Positions 43,616 through 54,119 of a stretch of DNA of 64,000 nt are shown here, piece by piece. Each line of letters begins with the position of its first letter. The first letter of the stretch is position 1. The notes under the pieces were generated by a model. The model was not told where the DNA came from and did not search any database. It saw only the letters and a list, made by a program, of their open reading frames with translations. The stretch is from Ignavibacteriales bacterium (GTDB taxonomy: Bacteria; Bacteroidota; Ignavibacteria; Ignavibacteriales; Ignavibacteriaceae), in NCBI GenBank assembly GCA_016707285.1, contig JADJIA010000001.1, positions 434,001 to 498,000 on the forward strand, read 5' to 3'. The translations under genes were made by a program, and so were the position numbers.

Positions 43616-45073
43616 CTACTTAATTAAAAGCATTTTCTTTGTAGATGTGAACTCACCGGCTTTTACTTCATACATGTAAAGTCCACTCGGAAGGTCTTTT
43701 GCGTTAAACTCCACCTGATGGAATCCTGCAGCCATTGTTGAATTTAGTAACTGCGCAACTTTTTGACCAAGTGTATTGTAAACGCTTAGTGAAACTTCAC
43801 CCGCAACCGGAATCGCAAAACGAATCACAGTGGAAGGATTAAAAGGATTTGGGTAGTTCTGATCAAGTGAATAAACTGTTGGATTACCTTCACTATCAAC
43901 TGTGTTTGCATTTATAACAACTGCAATTGGATTTGAATATGTGAATGATCCGTCGTGATCCACTTGTTTAAGTCTGTAAGAGACTTTTCCATTTAAAAGG
44001 GTTCTGTCTTCAAACGAATAAGAAATTGGTGATGTTGTTGTTCCGTTTCCGTCAACTTCTCCAATTTTTATCCATTCACCTGAAGTTTTTCTTTCAATTT
44101 CAAAAGCCTTGTTATTTAATTCAGTAGCGGTCATCCAGTTCAACTCAACAAGTCCAACAGAAACATTTGCACTAAATGAAGCCAGTTCAACAGGTAGTGG
44201 TGCAAGTTCCGGTGGAATCATCATGGCAGCAAGCCCAAATGCGGGATTAACTGTGTTTACTGTTCCCCACATGCCATCAACAGAAGTTGCTGCATTTGGA
44301 AACAGTGTACCATCTAATTGTCTCGCCTCTATTCTACGGACTCCAAGTGCATTATTATTTGGAATTATCACACCCCATGAACCGGCAATGGCATTAACAC
44401 TGTCACTGTAGAATTGTGCATAGGAATTGGCAACTGTGTTTGCCGATCCGTCATTTTCAACAAAAGTTGCAGCCAAAGGTCTGCCTGTTCCTTCAACATT
44501 GTCGTATAAAACCACAAAACTTTTTGCAGGAACCGCAGCTCTGCTCCACAAACCTGAACCTGTGGTGTCACCACCGGCAGTTTCAAATTTTATTACTCTT
44601 GTAGAGTCGGAAGAAGTAACTCTGGAAACAATAGCTGTTCCTCCCATACCGTCATTTAACATTACTCTGAAAAATACATATCCACCGGGAGTAAAACGGG
44701 CGTTTCCGGACGGTTCATTTACAAACCAGCCTGTGTAACTTCCGGTTGCATCGGTCATAAATTCACCGTAATTCCCATAACTTGACAGCGAAGGACCGGA
44801 CGATCTTACAAAATCACTGTCCGATCTCACAAATATCACATTACCGGCACCACTTGTAGTAGCCGAGTTGGTTGAAATAATTATCTGATTAAAATATCTA
44901 TAAGTGGAGCTCGGGGTCAACCCGGAAATGGTCGCGAAATAAGCAAAAGGCATTCTGGCGGAGTTTGTTCCATTAACACCTTCAATGAATTTCGGTTGAA
45001 TTGTTACATTCATGGTCTGAGCAAACATCAAACCCGTGAATAACATCAACAGGGGGAGAATTTTTTTTAACAT
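43616..45073 (-). CDS. Secreted T9SS type A sorting domain protein
   Basis: The 485-residue protein has a signal peptide (KKILPLLMLFTGLMFAQ). The N-terminal region (about 20-280) is Ser/Thr/Gly-rich and beta-like (YATISGLTPSSTYRYFNQII), with no catalytic motif recognised. A domain common to this organism's cargo follows (PLPVELASFSANVSVGLVEL, NWMTATELNNKAFEIERK), then the T9SS tail with LDQNYPNPFNPSTVIRFAIP and SGLYMYEVKAGEFTSTKKML. It is intact, unlike the two related downstream genes, and shares their tail design. Function is unknown beyond surface display. Confidence 0.78.
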   Translation of the reverse strand: MLKKILPLLMLFTGLMFAQTMNVTIQPKFIEGVNGTNSARMPFAYFATISGLTPSSTYRYFNQIIISTNSATTSGAGNVIFVRSDSDFVRSSGPSLSSYGNYGEFMTDATGSYTGWFVNEPSGNARFTPGGYVFFRVMLNDGMGGTAIVSRVTSSDSTRVIKFETAGGDTTGSGLWSRAAVPAKSFVVLYDNVEGTGRPLAATFVENDGSANTVANSYAQFYSDSVNAIAGSWGVIIPNNNALGVRRIEARQLDGTLFPNAATSVDGMWGTVNTVNPAFGLAAMMIPPELAPLPVELASFSANVSVGLVELNWMTATELNNKAFEIERKTSGEWIKIGEVDGNGTTTSPISYSFEDRTLLNGKVSYRLKQVDHDGSFTYSNPIAVVINANTVDSEGNPTVYSLDQNYPNPFNPSTVIRFAIPVAGEVSLSVYNTLGQKVAQLLNSTMAAGFHQVEFNAKDLPSGLYMYEVKAGEFTSTKKMLLIK

Positions 45074-45215
45074 ATCTTATCCATTTATTGTAAATCAATG
45101 AATCTCCTGTCAACTAATCTTTATAATTTTTAAACAGGAAATCCAATTAAAGTTATCCCAAAATACAATTAAACTTTACCATTAACAAGTTATCAAACTG
45201 TGAACTTTGAAAAAA

Positions 45216-45245
45216 ACACAGCCACATCTTTCAACATGGCGGGTT
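45216..45245 (-). terminator. Degraded copy of the AACCCGCCA terminator
   Basis: On the minus strand AACCCGCCA (45245-45237) faces TGGCTGTGTT, partly paired, and is followed by TTTTTTT. It lies past the stop of the broken gene at 45303. It is nearly the same as the perfect copy at 47798-47827, but with mismatches in one arm. Confidence 0.6.
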
Positions 45246-45302
45246 AAAAATTTAAACTAATTTAAGAATAAATCAATAATTAATAATTAATAATTAATAC
45301 AT

Positions 45303-47459
45303 CTACTTCATCAGTATCATTTTTTTGATTGAGCTAAACTCACCTGCTTTTATCTCATAAAGATAAAGTCCACTGGGGAGATTTGCCGCATCAAATGATA
45401 CCTGATGATAACCTGATTCCATTTGTCCGTTAAGAAGAGTGACCACTTTTTCACCAAGAGTATTGTAAACATTAAGTGTTACAACTGATGATGTTGGTAA
45501 TGAAAAACGGATGATCGTTGTTGGGTTAAATGGATTTGGATAATTCTGATCCAGGGTAAATGTTGTTGGTGCAAGTTCCACCTCAACAACATTTGAATAC
45601 TCAAATGTACCATCATTATCCACCTGACGAAGTCTGTATTGGATTTTATTTCCGGTAACAGATTTATCAGTAAAATTATAATATTTTGGTGAGTTTGCGG
45701 TACCATGACCTTCAACAAATCCTATCTTCTGCCATGTTCCTGTTGAATTTCTCTCAACATCAAACCCGTTATTATCAACCTCGGTTTTGTCTCCCAATTA
45801 AGATTTACAACACTTCCGGTTGCTTTTGCGGTGAAGGAGGTTAGCTCGACTGGGAGAGCGTCCGCTTCCCCACCTGTGAAGTCGGAGAATGAAGTCAGTC
45901 CCGTGCCGGAAAGTTTATTTTCTGCCGGTATCGCAGAGTTCAGAGGGGACCATGAAGAACCGCTCCATCTGCCGCCCCAAAGGTCAGCTTTGTTTCCTGC
46001 TACATCTCCATCGGCATAAAAAAGATCAATATCATAAACGGGATTTGTTATTCCCGATCGTGAGATTGTCCAATAACGGTTAATGTAGTTCCCGGCACTT
46101 GTATTATTTGGGTGTTTAGCGTTGATAACCTTGGCACTTACAAAAGCGTTTGAGTATGTTCCCGATGTCATGTTTATTGTTACGGGCGAATATTCAAGAG
46201 TTCCGGTGTTGTCCCCGATGGGAAATGTGAACGAACCGTTGGCGGTATAGACTTTTCTCAACTCACCTGCATCGGCGATAATCATTTTTGATGCCGAAGG
46301 TGCTGTGATGGTTAGGTTTGTTATGGTAAGGTTTTTGTTATCAAGATCAAGATTCCCGGATTCGATTTCAACATTTGTAGCGGATGTGGTTTGACTGAGT
46401 GTAACGCCATTTGGATTGTTTATCCTAAGAGTCCCGGTTATTGGGCGGCCGCAACAGAGTACCTGTGACCTGGGTGGCACTTCCGTTAAATTCATATGTC
46501 GCATTTCGCAGATAAATTAATAATGCCTGACACTTTAATGCTTCCATCAAGTCCGGAGGGGTGCCCTGATTTTAGTGTCGATCCTGCAAAGGCAGTAAAA
46601 TTTGTTTCACCACTAATCTCGAATGAACCAAGATCAATGACTGCACCGGATAATGTATTCCAGTAACTTGGGTTACCAAGAGTCAAATCGCTCTTGAAGA
46701 CTTTGGCTGGTGTGCTGTTAAAATTGAGCTGTACACTTGCGATTTGGTCATCCCCAATCAAACTCCCCCAAACCATGAATACTTATTGTGGATGATCCCA
46801 AAGATTGTATCAATCCGTCGTTATAGATGCTACCATACAAAATGATACTGGCATTGGAGATATCCAAAAGTTCCCTTGATGATCTTTATATCTTGCAATA
46901 TCTGGATATTGTGTGAAGCACTGCAACTAAATTTTGCCCCATTAATCAGTTGAAAATCTCCGTTTACAAAAGTGAACGCAAGAGATGTAAGTGAAAAGTC
47001 AACTTCATCAAGGCTCAGGGTTCCGTAAGTCCGCCCGCCAGTGAATGAGGCAACATTCTTTACCTGAAAAATACTTTGAGGGTTTAGATAACGAAATTTT
47101 ACTCGGGAATATGTGTCGCCTGATTGTACCCATTTAGCTCCACTCTCATAACAAGATTCACCTTGTGGTCGAAAGAACCTGATGTAATCGTTCCGTTTGC
47201 TTTTGATAACAACATTTGTTACAGTATCATTGGCTAACACCCAATCACCGGAAGCAGTCATTGAATGGTTTGCCTGCACATTAAACACCTGACCGGAAGT
47301 AGAAAAGTTTGAGGGTGACGGACCGGTACCATCCGGGGTTGATGACCAGTTTGAAAGGTCGGTTACATCAAGATTGCCTTTTGAATAAAATGCTGTTTGT
47401 GCCAAAACCGGCAATGAAATAAATATGATAAATATTGCTGATGAGAAAAATCTGTTCAA
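45303..47459 (-). pseudogene. Frameshifted secreted T9SS protein gene (four or more fragments)
   Basis: The reading frame starts at ATG 47459 with a signal peptide (FFSSAIFIIFISLPVLAQ). It continues through pieces at 46830-47459, 46492-46776, 45722-46504 and 45303-45797, which together read as one protein of about 710 residues. The pieces join if single bases are removed or added, mainly in short runs (TTTT near 46869, GGGGG near 46770, AAA near 46505, and near 45790). The body has repeated beta-strand segments (SNASIILYGSI), then PVELTSFTAKATGSVVNL, and the tail NYPNPFNPTTIIRFSLP with SGLYLYEIKAGEFSSIKKM. It may be a decayed gene or a poor consensus. The role, when intact, was a surface protein. 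Confidence 0.75.
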
Positions 47460-47797
47460 ATCGGTTCTCCTGAAAGTTTGATGTTACTTATTAAAAACTA
47501 TTCCGCGGTTGTAACGCTGGTTGAGTTAGAGCAGAAACCTTGTGATGAAGTGATCGCCCTTTAACAGACACAATCACACCATAACATGGTCGCTGAATGA
47601 TTTAATTAACTAATGGTGAAAATGATCAGGGAGAACGCAAACGCGCTCGACGCTGAGGGGTAAAAAGAAAAGCCTGTTTGAAATCCGGGCTTTCCGGAAG
47701 ATTGTGGGTTCAAAATCTCGGATAATTGTGAAAAACCTGAGGTTAATATAGATAATAATACCGAAATAGCATAACTACAATTCGTTTTTCTAAAAAA
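47460..47797. other. Intergenic region between two broken cargo genes
   Basis: This 338-bp stretch upstream of the 47459 start has no supported gene. A 67-codon minus-strand frame (47606-47809) has no family features. It should contain the promoter of the 47459 gene. No clear palindrome or riboswitch was seen besides the terminator at its right edge. Confidence 0.4.
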
Positions 47798-47835
47798 AAC
47801 CCGCCACATCTTTCAACATGGCGGGTTAATTTTTT
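47798..47835 (-). terminator. Strong terminator of the 52454-47959 gene
   Basis: On the minus strand AACCCGCCA pairs perfectly with TGGCGGGTT (47827-47798) around a 12-base loop, then runs into eight T. The plus strand also has a T-run (47829-47835), so it can act both ways. A mutated copy lies after the neighbouring gene at 45216-45245. Confidence 0.85.
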
Positions 47836-47958
47836 GAACACGATATTCAGGATGGGAAACGATGGTCACGATGGATTCTCTATTCCACTAAGTTTTTCTT
47901 AATCCTGAAAATCTTGTTAATTATCGTGATTATCTTTAATAATCGTGATCATCGTGTT
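47835..47958. repeat. CACGAT repeat array, forward then inverted
   Basis: Forward units (GAACACGATATTCAGGATGG, then CGATGGTCACGATGG) occupy 47835-47874. Inverted units (ATCGTGATTATC, then ATCGTGATCATCGTGTTC) occupy 47901-47958. It directly abuts the stop codon of the 52454-47959 gene and follows the terminator. It belongs to the same family as the arrays around the GxxExxY gene. Confidence 0.8.
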
Positions 47959-50900
47959 CTACTTCATCAAAAGCATTTTCTTAATCGAGCTAAACTCTCC
48001 TGCTTTTATCTCATAAAGATAAAGTCCGCTTGGGAGATTTGATGCGTCAAATGATATCTGATGATAACCTGATTCCATTGCTCCGTTTAGAAGTGTTGTC
48101 ACTTTTTCACCAGAGTGTTGTAAACATTTAGAGTTACAACAGAAGCTGTTGGTAACGAAAAACGAATCATCGTTGCAGGGTTAAATGGATTTGGATAATT
48201 TTGATCAAGGGTAAATGATGTTGGTGCAAGTTCCACCTCTACAACATTCGAATACTCAAACGCACCATCATTATCCACCTGACGGAGTCTGTACTGGATT
48301 TTATTTCCGGTAACAGATTTGTCAGTAAAATTATAGTATTTAGGTGAGTTTGCAGTACCATGTCCCTCAACAAAACCAATTTTCTGCCATGTTCCTGTTG
48401 AATTTCTCTCAACATCAAAGCCATTATTATCAACCTCTGTCGCAGTCTCCCAATTAAGATTTACAACACTTCCGGTTGCTTTTGCGGTGAAGGAGGTTAA
48501 CTCGACTGGGAGAGGGGCATCCTCTGAGGCCATGACAAATTCGGAGAAGCCGGTGATTCCGGCAACAAAGAATTCATCAGTTGCGGGATCGTAGGTTAGT
48601 GTTCCAACTACTGTAAAGTCTCCGGAGCCCGGTGTTGGTCTTTTATAGAGCACAATAGTTTTTGTCGCCGGGTTTTCAATCCCTGTTAAAGAACTTGCCT
48701 TAAATCTCAACGAAGTACCATTTCCAAATACAGCGCCATTTCCTTCTATCACCCATCTGAAGTTTGACACATTCGATTCAGTGATACCAGTAGTTCCGGT
48801 TGGACTTCCTCATAACGAGTAACCGAGATATCTGCACCGGTGGTAACATCAACGAAGTTTATCCTCAGACCGGTGTTTAGGAAGTTGTAGTTACTTGAAC
48901 CTGTTGCAACTGACTGGGTGTAACTAGCTGTGTAGACAGAGATTGAGTGTGATCCAAGTCCAGAAATATTATCTGAATCGAATAAATCCCATTCCGTTGT
49001 CAGAGTTGGGAAACCAGAAGCTGGATTTGCGGATACACCCTGTGTAACACTAGATTTCCTTCGAAGCGTTTTATTTTCGGTTGAATAGCCGCCGTCTCCC
49101 GTCCATGCAGTACCAGGGTCAGTACCAATTCTACCAAAAATATCCACATAAGAGGCGGTTGATACCTTAAATATTGCAACTTGATCATCCCCATTATAAT
49201 TTATTACGGTGTTGTATGCAGTTGCTGTACCTAAATATAAAGTACTCGACCCATGCTTAAAAACAATAGTCGTATTATCAGCTAAATTGCCGGTGAGTAT
49301 CTGTGATGTTGGCAATGTGGATGCAGCAGAAAAAAGCCGTAACTCATAGTCACTTAAATCAATAACAGCACCTGTTCCGTTGTAGACCTCAATATATTTA
49401 TTAAAGGAACTACCTTCCACATACTCTGAAATGATCAAATCCGTTGGGACACCCGGTATAGCTACAATAGTATGAAGATTTGCAGCAGCAAAATTGTGTG
49501 TACCATTTGTGAACGATTCTGTTATCGTAAAATCTGCTATATTGTCGCTACTTGCTGAAATAGTTCTAGCAAGGGTTGCATCATAATTAATATCGGTTGT
49601 TAAGAAAATATAACTTGTGCCGATAGGAAGTATTTTCACCAATTCCACTGAATGTGATGTCTTCTCCTGAACCAGTTGAAATGGAAGTAATATTTGTTCC
49701 GATCTGTGCATCTGCACCATCCAGAGTGCATCTGTTGAGTAAAACAATTTTAATGAAGCAGTGCCAAGATCAACTGTTGATATGTTCCGCCAAAAGTGGC
49801 GATCAACTGACCAAGTGTTACAGATGCCTCAGAAACAGCAATCTGATATCTATAAAGAACATTCTCACTTGAAGATGTTATAAAATTACTCGAACCCGGA
49901 TCGGCTCCTGTTATGGTAACTGTTGGCTGATTTCCGAATGAAAATGCTGATCCGATATTGGTTGTACCATCAGCTAACTGAAGCTGAACACTTATACCAT
50001 CATTTGCATCAACAACAGCTGGGATAGTGATCCCGAATGTATAAACACCACTGGCATCAGTCGGGGTTATGGTATTGATATCACTAACTGAAGTTGTTCT
50101 ATCACTTCCATCAATTGCATAGCTTTTCGTCAGTTGTTGCATTTGCATCTGTAATTGTAGCATCATATTTGAAATTGTAGCCTGCGACTAGGTTATTGTA
50201 CTGATCTTTGGCAGTTAGTGTCACCGTTTTCGTGGTGATTAAAGTCAAAGCAGAAGATATAGAAGCTGTAGAGTTCGCTGTTGGTGCACCGGCATTGATG
50301 ACTTGTACTACAGTTGCAGTGCCGTAATCAGTGGCATCAATTGCCACAGTTTTGCTTCCAGAAGCTGTCAAGAGCGCATTTGCATTAGATGGTTTTAGCC
50401 GTAAATTTCCGGCTGTTATCGTGTAGTCCGCTACGGCTAAACTGGTACCATTAATTTTTACGGCCGTGATCAATCCACGCCATGTAGCATCATCCGTAAA
50501 GTAATATCAATGTCATTATCGACGGTGTTGTTTGCTGCATCAGCTGTTAATGTAGGTGGCAATCCGGCAAATGTATGAAGTTCTGCAGCATTAAAATTCC
50601 CTGATTTTGTAGCGGTCGTAGTGAAAGTAAAATCTGTGGTTGTGGGGTTGTGATAGGATGTTCCCAACGCTGGCGCCACCTTCCAAATCAACAGTCAAAA
50701 ACAAGTATCCCGTACCGACCGCAAACAATTTGGATGGCGCAAAGCCCAATAATTCACTATTGTCGTTTGTTGCCCTTAAAGATTCTAAAATCTCGTCAGT
50801 TCACGGTTCAAGAATATCATTGAGTAATACAACTTGTAACCGCTGGCTGATATGTCACTGGCCACAAAGAGCCATCAATTAAAAAAGCTGCACCATTTAA

Positions 50901-52454
50901 AGTTGCTGGATTTTTGTAACATCAAGTTTAACACGGTAAAGAATGTTGTTGTCGATCCGACTGCAAGGGAATTAGTAGTTGGATCAACTCCAGTGAAAAC
51001 GACATCTGGATCAGGCCCAACAATTGATTTTACATCTCCAATGTTTGTTAATCCGTCTGATAGTTGAACTTGGACACTTAGTCCATCTGACTGATCAATT
51101 TGAGATGGGACCACTATATTGAATGTTGCAACACCACTTGCATTTGTTGGTGTAGTTACAATCGCATCGGCCACTGAAGAAGTTCTGGCTGTTCCATCAA
51201 TAGTATAACTCTCACTCGTAGAAACATTACTATTGGTGATAGTAACATCATATTTAAATGAATAACCTGAAACCAAATTGTTATACTGATCTTTGCGGTT
51301 GCAGTTACAGTCCTTGTTTGCCCTAATACAAGAGCGCGCTTACCGTGGTGGCTGTTGAATTTGAAGTGGGTACACGGGATTATTGGCTGTGAAACAGTTG
51401 CATTGTTGTAACCTGTAGCTTCAATTGTAACCGACTTGGTTCCTGAAGCAGTTAAAAGTGCATTTAATCCTGAAGGTTTAAGTTGTAAATTTCCAGAACT
51501 AAGTACATAGTCAGTTGTTACTGTCAAAGCAGTTCTGCCAATCTTTACAGCCGTAACAGCTGCTCTCCAGGTTGCATCATCTGTAAAAGTAATATCAATA
51601 TTGTTATCAACGGTGATGTCTGTTGCGTCTGCAGTAAGTGTCGGGGGTGTTAAAGCAGAACTCGTAATTGCATTTGTATAACTGAAATCATCCAGAAATA
51701 AATTTGCAACATTCCCGACACTGGATATTCCATAAAACATGTAAGAATCAATATTGACATCACTCGCGAGAGCACCTTTTGTTAAATCATCTCCAACAAG
51801 AACCCCATCTATCCAAATGTCAACTTTGTTTGCAGCAACTGTTTTAGCTCCACTTTTTGTATAATTAAGGGTCCCGGTTGTGTTATTGGCATATATTTCT
51901 ACCAAATAATCAACCCCTTGTGTAAACGGCGTTGAACCTAAAGTTGCCCAAGAACCACCACTCCTGTAAGTGGTAGTTGTTGCTCCATCTCCACCAAAAC
52001 CCACTGCAATCCTGTAAAAGCCTGCGCACTCGTCAAAGCATTTTGTCACTTAAAGATGCACCATCACCCAAGATCATAATCCAAGGTTCCAGAGGAGGCT
52101 GTCGCTGATCCGTTTGACGCACCTAACCGTATTCTAAAACTAAGAATTGCGGCTTTTCCAGCAGTGTAATCGTACACGGAGAATTTATTAACAGAAGCAC
52201 TTGTAGGCGCAACTCCTCTTAAATAAGAGCCTGAACCAAATGCTATGGTTTTGATTTTTCAAGATTAAACTTCCACCTCCACTGCCCACTCTGACTCGGT
52301 CGAACCCAGATGGGCCAGCGGGTAAAAGTCAAGATTTGCAGAATTTGAACTGTGAACACCAGTACTAGTCCCGAAATCGTAACTCCAAGGTTGCCCAAAA
52401 CCATCAAAGGCGAGGATTGAAAAGAAGAAGCAAAAATGTATATCTTTTTAACAT
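47959..52454 (-). pseudogene. Frameshifted large T9SS protein gene with LTD and DUF1533-like domains
   Basis: It starts at ATG 52454 with a signal-peptide-like LKRYTFLLLLF, where the frame is already broken, then ILAFDGFGQPWSYDFGT in the next frame. It continues through pieces around 51156-52049, 50875-51276, 50470-50691, 50111-50473, 49750-50166, 48749-49747 and 48099-48770 to TAG 47959. The body has two copies of a DUF1533-like domain (PPTLTADATDITVDNNIDIT; AVKINGTSLAVADYTITAGN), bacterial Ig-like segments and a lamin-tail domain (LIISEYVEGSSFNKYIEVYN). The tail has NYPNPFNPATMIRFSLP. At least eight frame changes are needed. About 1490 residues if intact. Either a decayed gene or a poor consensus; the 3' end matches the gene at 45303. 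Confidence 0.78.
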
Positions 52455-52867
52455 ATTTAATCCAATTGTGTATAAATAAAATTCATAAATGTATGGTCAA
52501 AGCTAAACAACCCGATTTTACGGAATTGTTAAGAAAATGTAAAACTTGCTTTTGAGAAGATTAAATAGTTCCGGCGTATAAGCAAGTGGTAATTGATAGC
52601 CAAAAATCGGCACAAAAGTGCATAATACACACAATTACCAAGGAAAAACCGGTTAGATTTTTTTTGGGTGACTACTGCGGTTGCAGTAGCTGAATGAATG
52701 GGTGCTAATTGGGAAAAGGCACATGCAAAACTATGAAATTATTGATTGAAATGCAAGGAAAAAAAATAATAATATTGATTAAATTAATGTTAATTTTTTT
52801 GAACACTGCCGAAGGCATCCCTTTGGGAGATATTCTCGATGGATAAGGATGATCACGATACTTCGTT
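52455..52867. other. Intergenic region with nested inverted repeats
   Basis: This 413-bp region upstream of the 52454 start has no supported gene. TGGTAATTG (52587-52595) pairs with CAATTACCA (52632-52640) and encloses GCACAAAAGTGC. A separate hairpin CTACTGC/GCAGTAG lies at 52672-52689. They may be an RNA element or remnants of an inserted sequence. A 75-codon minus frame at 52705-52932 partly translates the adjacent repeats and is not supported. Confidence 0.4.
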
Positions 52868-53139
52868 TGAACACGATATTCACGATGGAAAAAGATGTGC
52901 ACGATAGTCTTCTTTTTGAACACGATATTCACGATGGGAAAAGATGTTCACGATGGAAATAATTCATTCCAACAGAAATTTCATCATGATCATCTTTAAA
53001 AAATATTACTCAAAGTGTTTTTGAGTAAGAAATGTTAAACTTTAGAAATCTCATCGTGAATATCTTTAAAAATCGTGATTATCGTGTTCAAAAATCGTGA
53101 ATATTGTGTTCAAAAAATGATCGTGACCATCGTGTTCAA
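52868..53139. repeat. CACGAT repeat array, left of the GxxExxY gene
   Basis: Forward units such as GAACACGATATTCACGATGG and AAAAGATGTTCACGATGG occupy 52868-52957. Inverted units (ATCGTGAATATC, ATCGTGATTATCGTGTTC, ATCGTGACCATCGTGTTC) occupy about 53051-53139. They run to the stop codon of the 53136 gene. The two halves could pair over long distances. Confidence 0.85.
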
Positions 53140-53564
53140 TCATCCAGGGGGGGAGTTGATTTGACAGAAGAAATCCAGGAATAATTTTTATCAACCAAAC
53201 GATTATTAAAAACTCTATGATATTGTAGTTTGGTTGAGCCAAAGTTGATCAAAAGTCCATCTCGAACCTGGTACGCTTCGAGATAATTAATAGCTTGAGT
53301 TTTGTGTACCGGTAGAAGATCAGAAATTGCCTTCAATTCAACCATTATTAAATTTTCAACAAAAAAATCCACTCGCCTTGTACCAAGAACCGCCCCTTTA
53401 TAATTAATTGGCATCTCGAGTTCCCGCTTATAAGACAATCCCGCATTGTTAAATTCAATCCGTAATGCTCTTTGATATATTGTTTCCTGAAACCCTGTTC
53501 CCAACTCAGAATGTACCTTCATTGCACATCCGATAATAGCGTGGGTAATTTTATCCGTTTCCAT
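53136..53564 (-). CDS. GxxExxY family protein, putative PD-(D/E)XK nuclease
   Basis: The 142-residue protein has the family motif G24-F-Q-E27-T-I-Y30, with RRVDFFVENLIMVELKA carrying Asp66 and Glu76-x-Lys78. These would form the E/D/ExK centre of a PD-(D/E)XK nuclease (PDDEXK_3-like). Family members are usually about 120-140 residues and often single genes of unknown role. It lies between two arrays of the same CACGAT repeat, whose last units touch its ends. The strand is opposite to pyk. A nuclease acting on its own repeats is an attractive but untested idea. No membrane or signal segment is seen. Confidence 0.82.
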   Translation of the reverse strand: METDKITHAIIGCAMKVHSELGTGFQETIYQRALRIEFNNAGLSYKRELEMPINYKGAVLGTRRVDFFVENLIMVELKAISDLLPVHKTQAINYLEAYQVRDGLLINFGSTKLQYHRVFNNRLVDKNYSWISSVKSTPPLDD

Positions 53565-53589
53565 TCAATTGCACCTTTGTGATTGTTGT

Positions 53590-54048
53590 TTGAACACGGT
53601 GATCACCATTGTTGTTTGAACACGATATTCACGATTAAAAAAGATGATCATGATGTTTGTAAAAAGTTAATTATGAATTCTAACAATTACAAAATTAAAA
53701 TAAAAAAATAAAAAACCTCTACTTGTTTGAACACGATGACCACGAGGAATAAAGACGATCACGATAATTGTGAACAGTTAATGCTGAAGCTGTAAATATC
53801 AACAAAAATAATACTCTCAAAACCTCCATTTATGCAAAAACTATAAATTCAGACAACTCATTTGTTCTCCATCGTGAACATCTTTTCAAATCGTGACCAT
53901 CGTGTTCAAAAAATAATGCAATTTGCAAGAAATCCCAATAATTCAGACAACTCATTAGTCATCCATCGTGAATATCTTTTTCCATCGTGAATATCGTGTT
54001 CAAAAATAATCGTGAATATCTTTTTCCATCGTGAATATCGTGTTAAAA
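53590..54048. repeat. CACGAT repeat array, right of the GxxExxY gene
   Basis: Forward units (TTTGAACACGGTGATCACC, then GAACACGATATTCACGAT, and GAACACGATGACCACGAGG with GACGATCACGATAATTG) occupy about 53590-53770. Inverted units (CCATCGTGAACATC, TCGTGACCATCGTGTTC, and two near-identical copies of AATATCTTTTTCCATCGTGA) occupy about 53868-54048. AATTCAGACAACTCATT occurs twice (about 53846 and 53940), so the inverted part has been duplicated. The stretch 53565-54119 contains no gene. Confidence 0.85.
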
Positions 54049-54119
54049 ATCATTAAATTAATCCCGGCATTGAAAAATTTTTATCATGCTATCATCATCA
54101 ATAAAAACCTGAGACCATC

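Noticed and set aside
47606..47809. 67-codon minus frame between the broken cargo genes
   Set aside because: It has no homologous feature and ends in the terminator; composition is not gene-like.
52705..52932. 75-codon minus frame next to the GxxExxY gene
   Set aside because: It translates repeat units and lacks a ribosome site or family motif.
53941..54040. Repeated ATCGTGAATATC blocks resembling CRISPR repeats
   Set aside because: Spacing is short and irregular, with forward and inverted units; no unique spacers of normal length.
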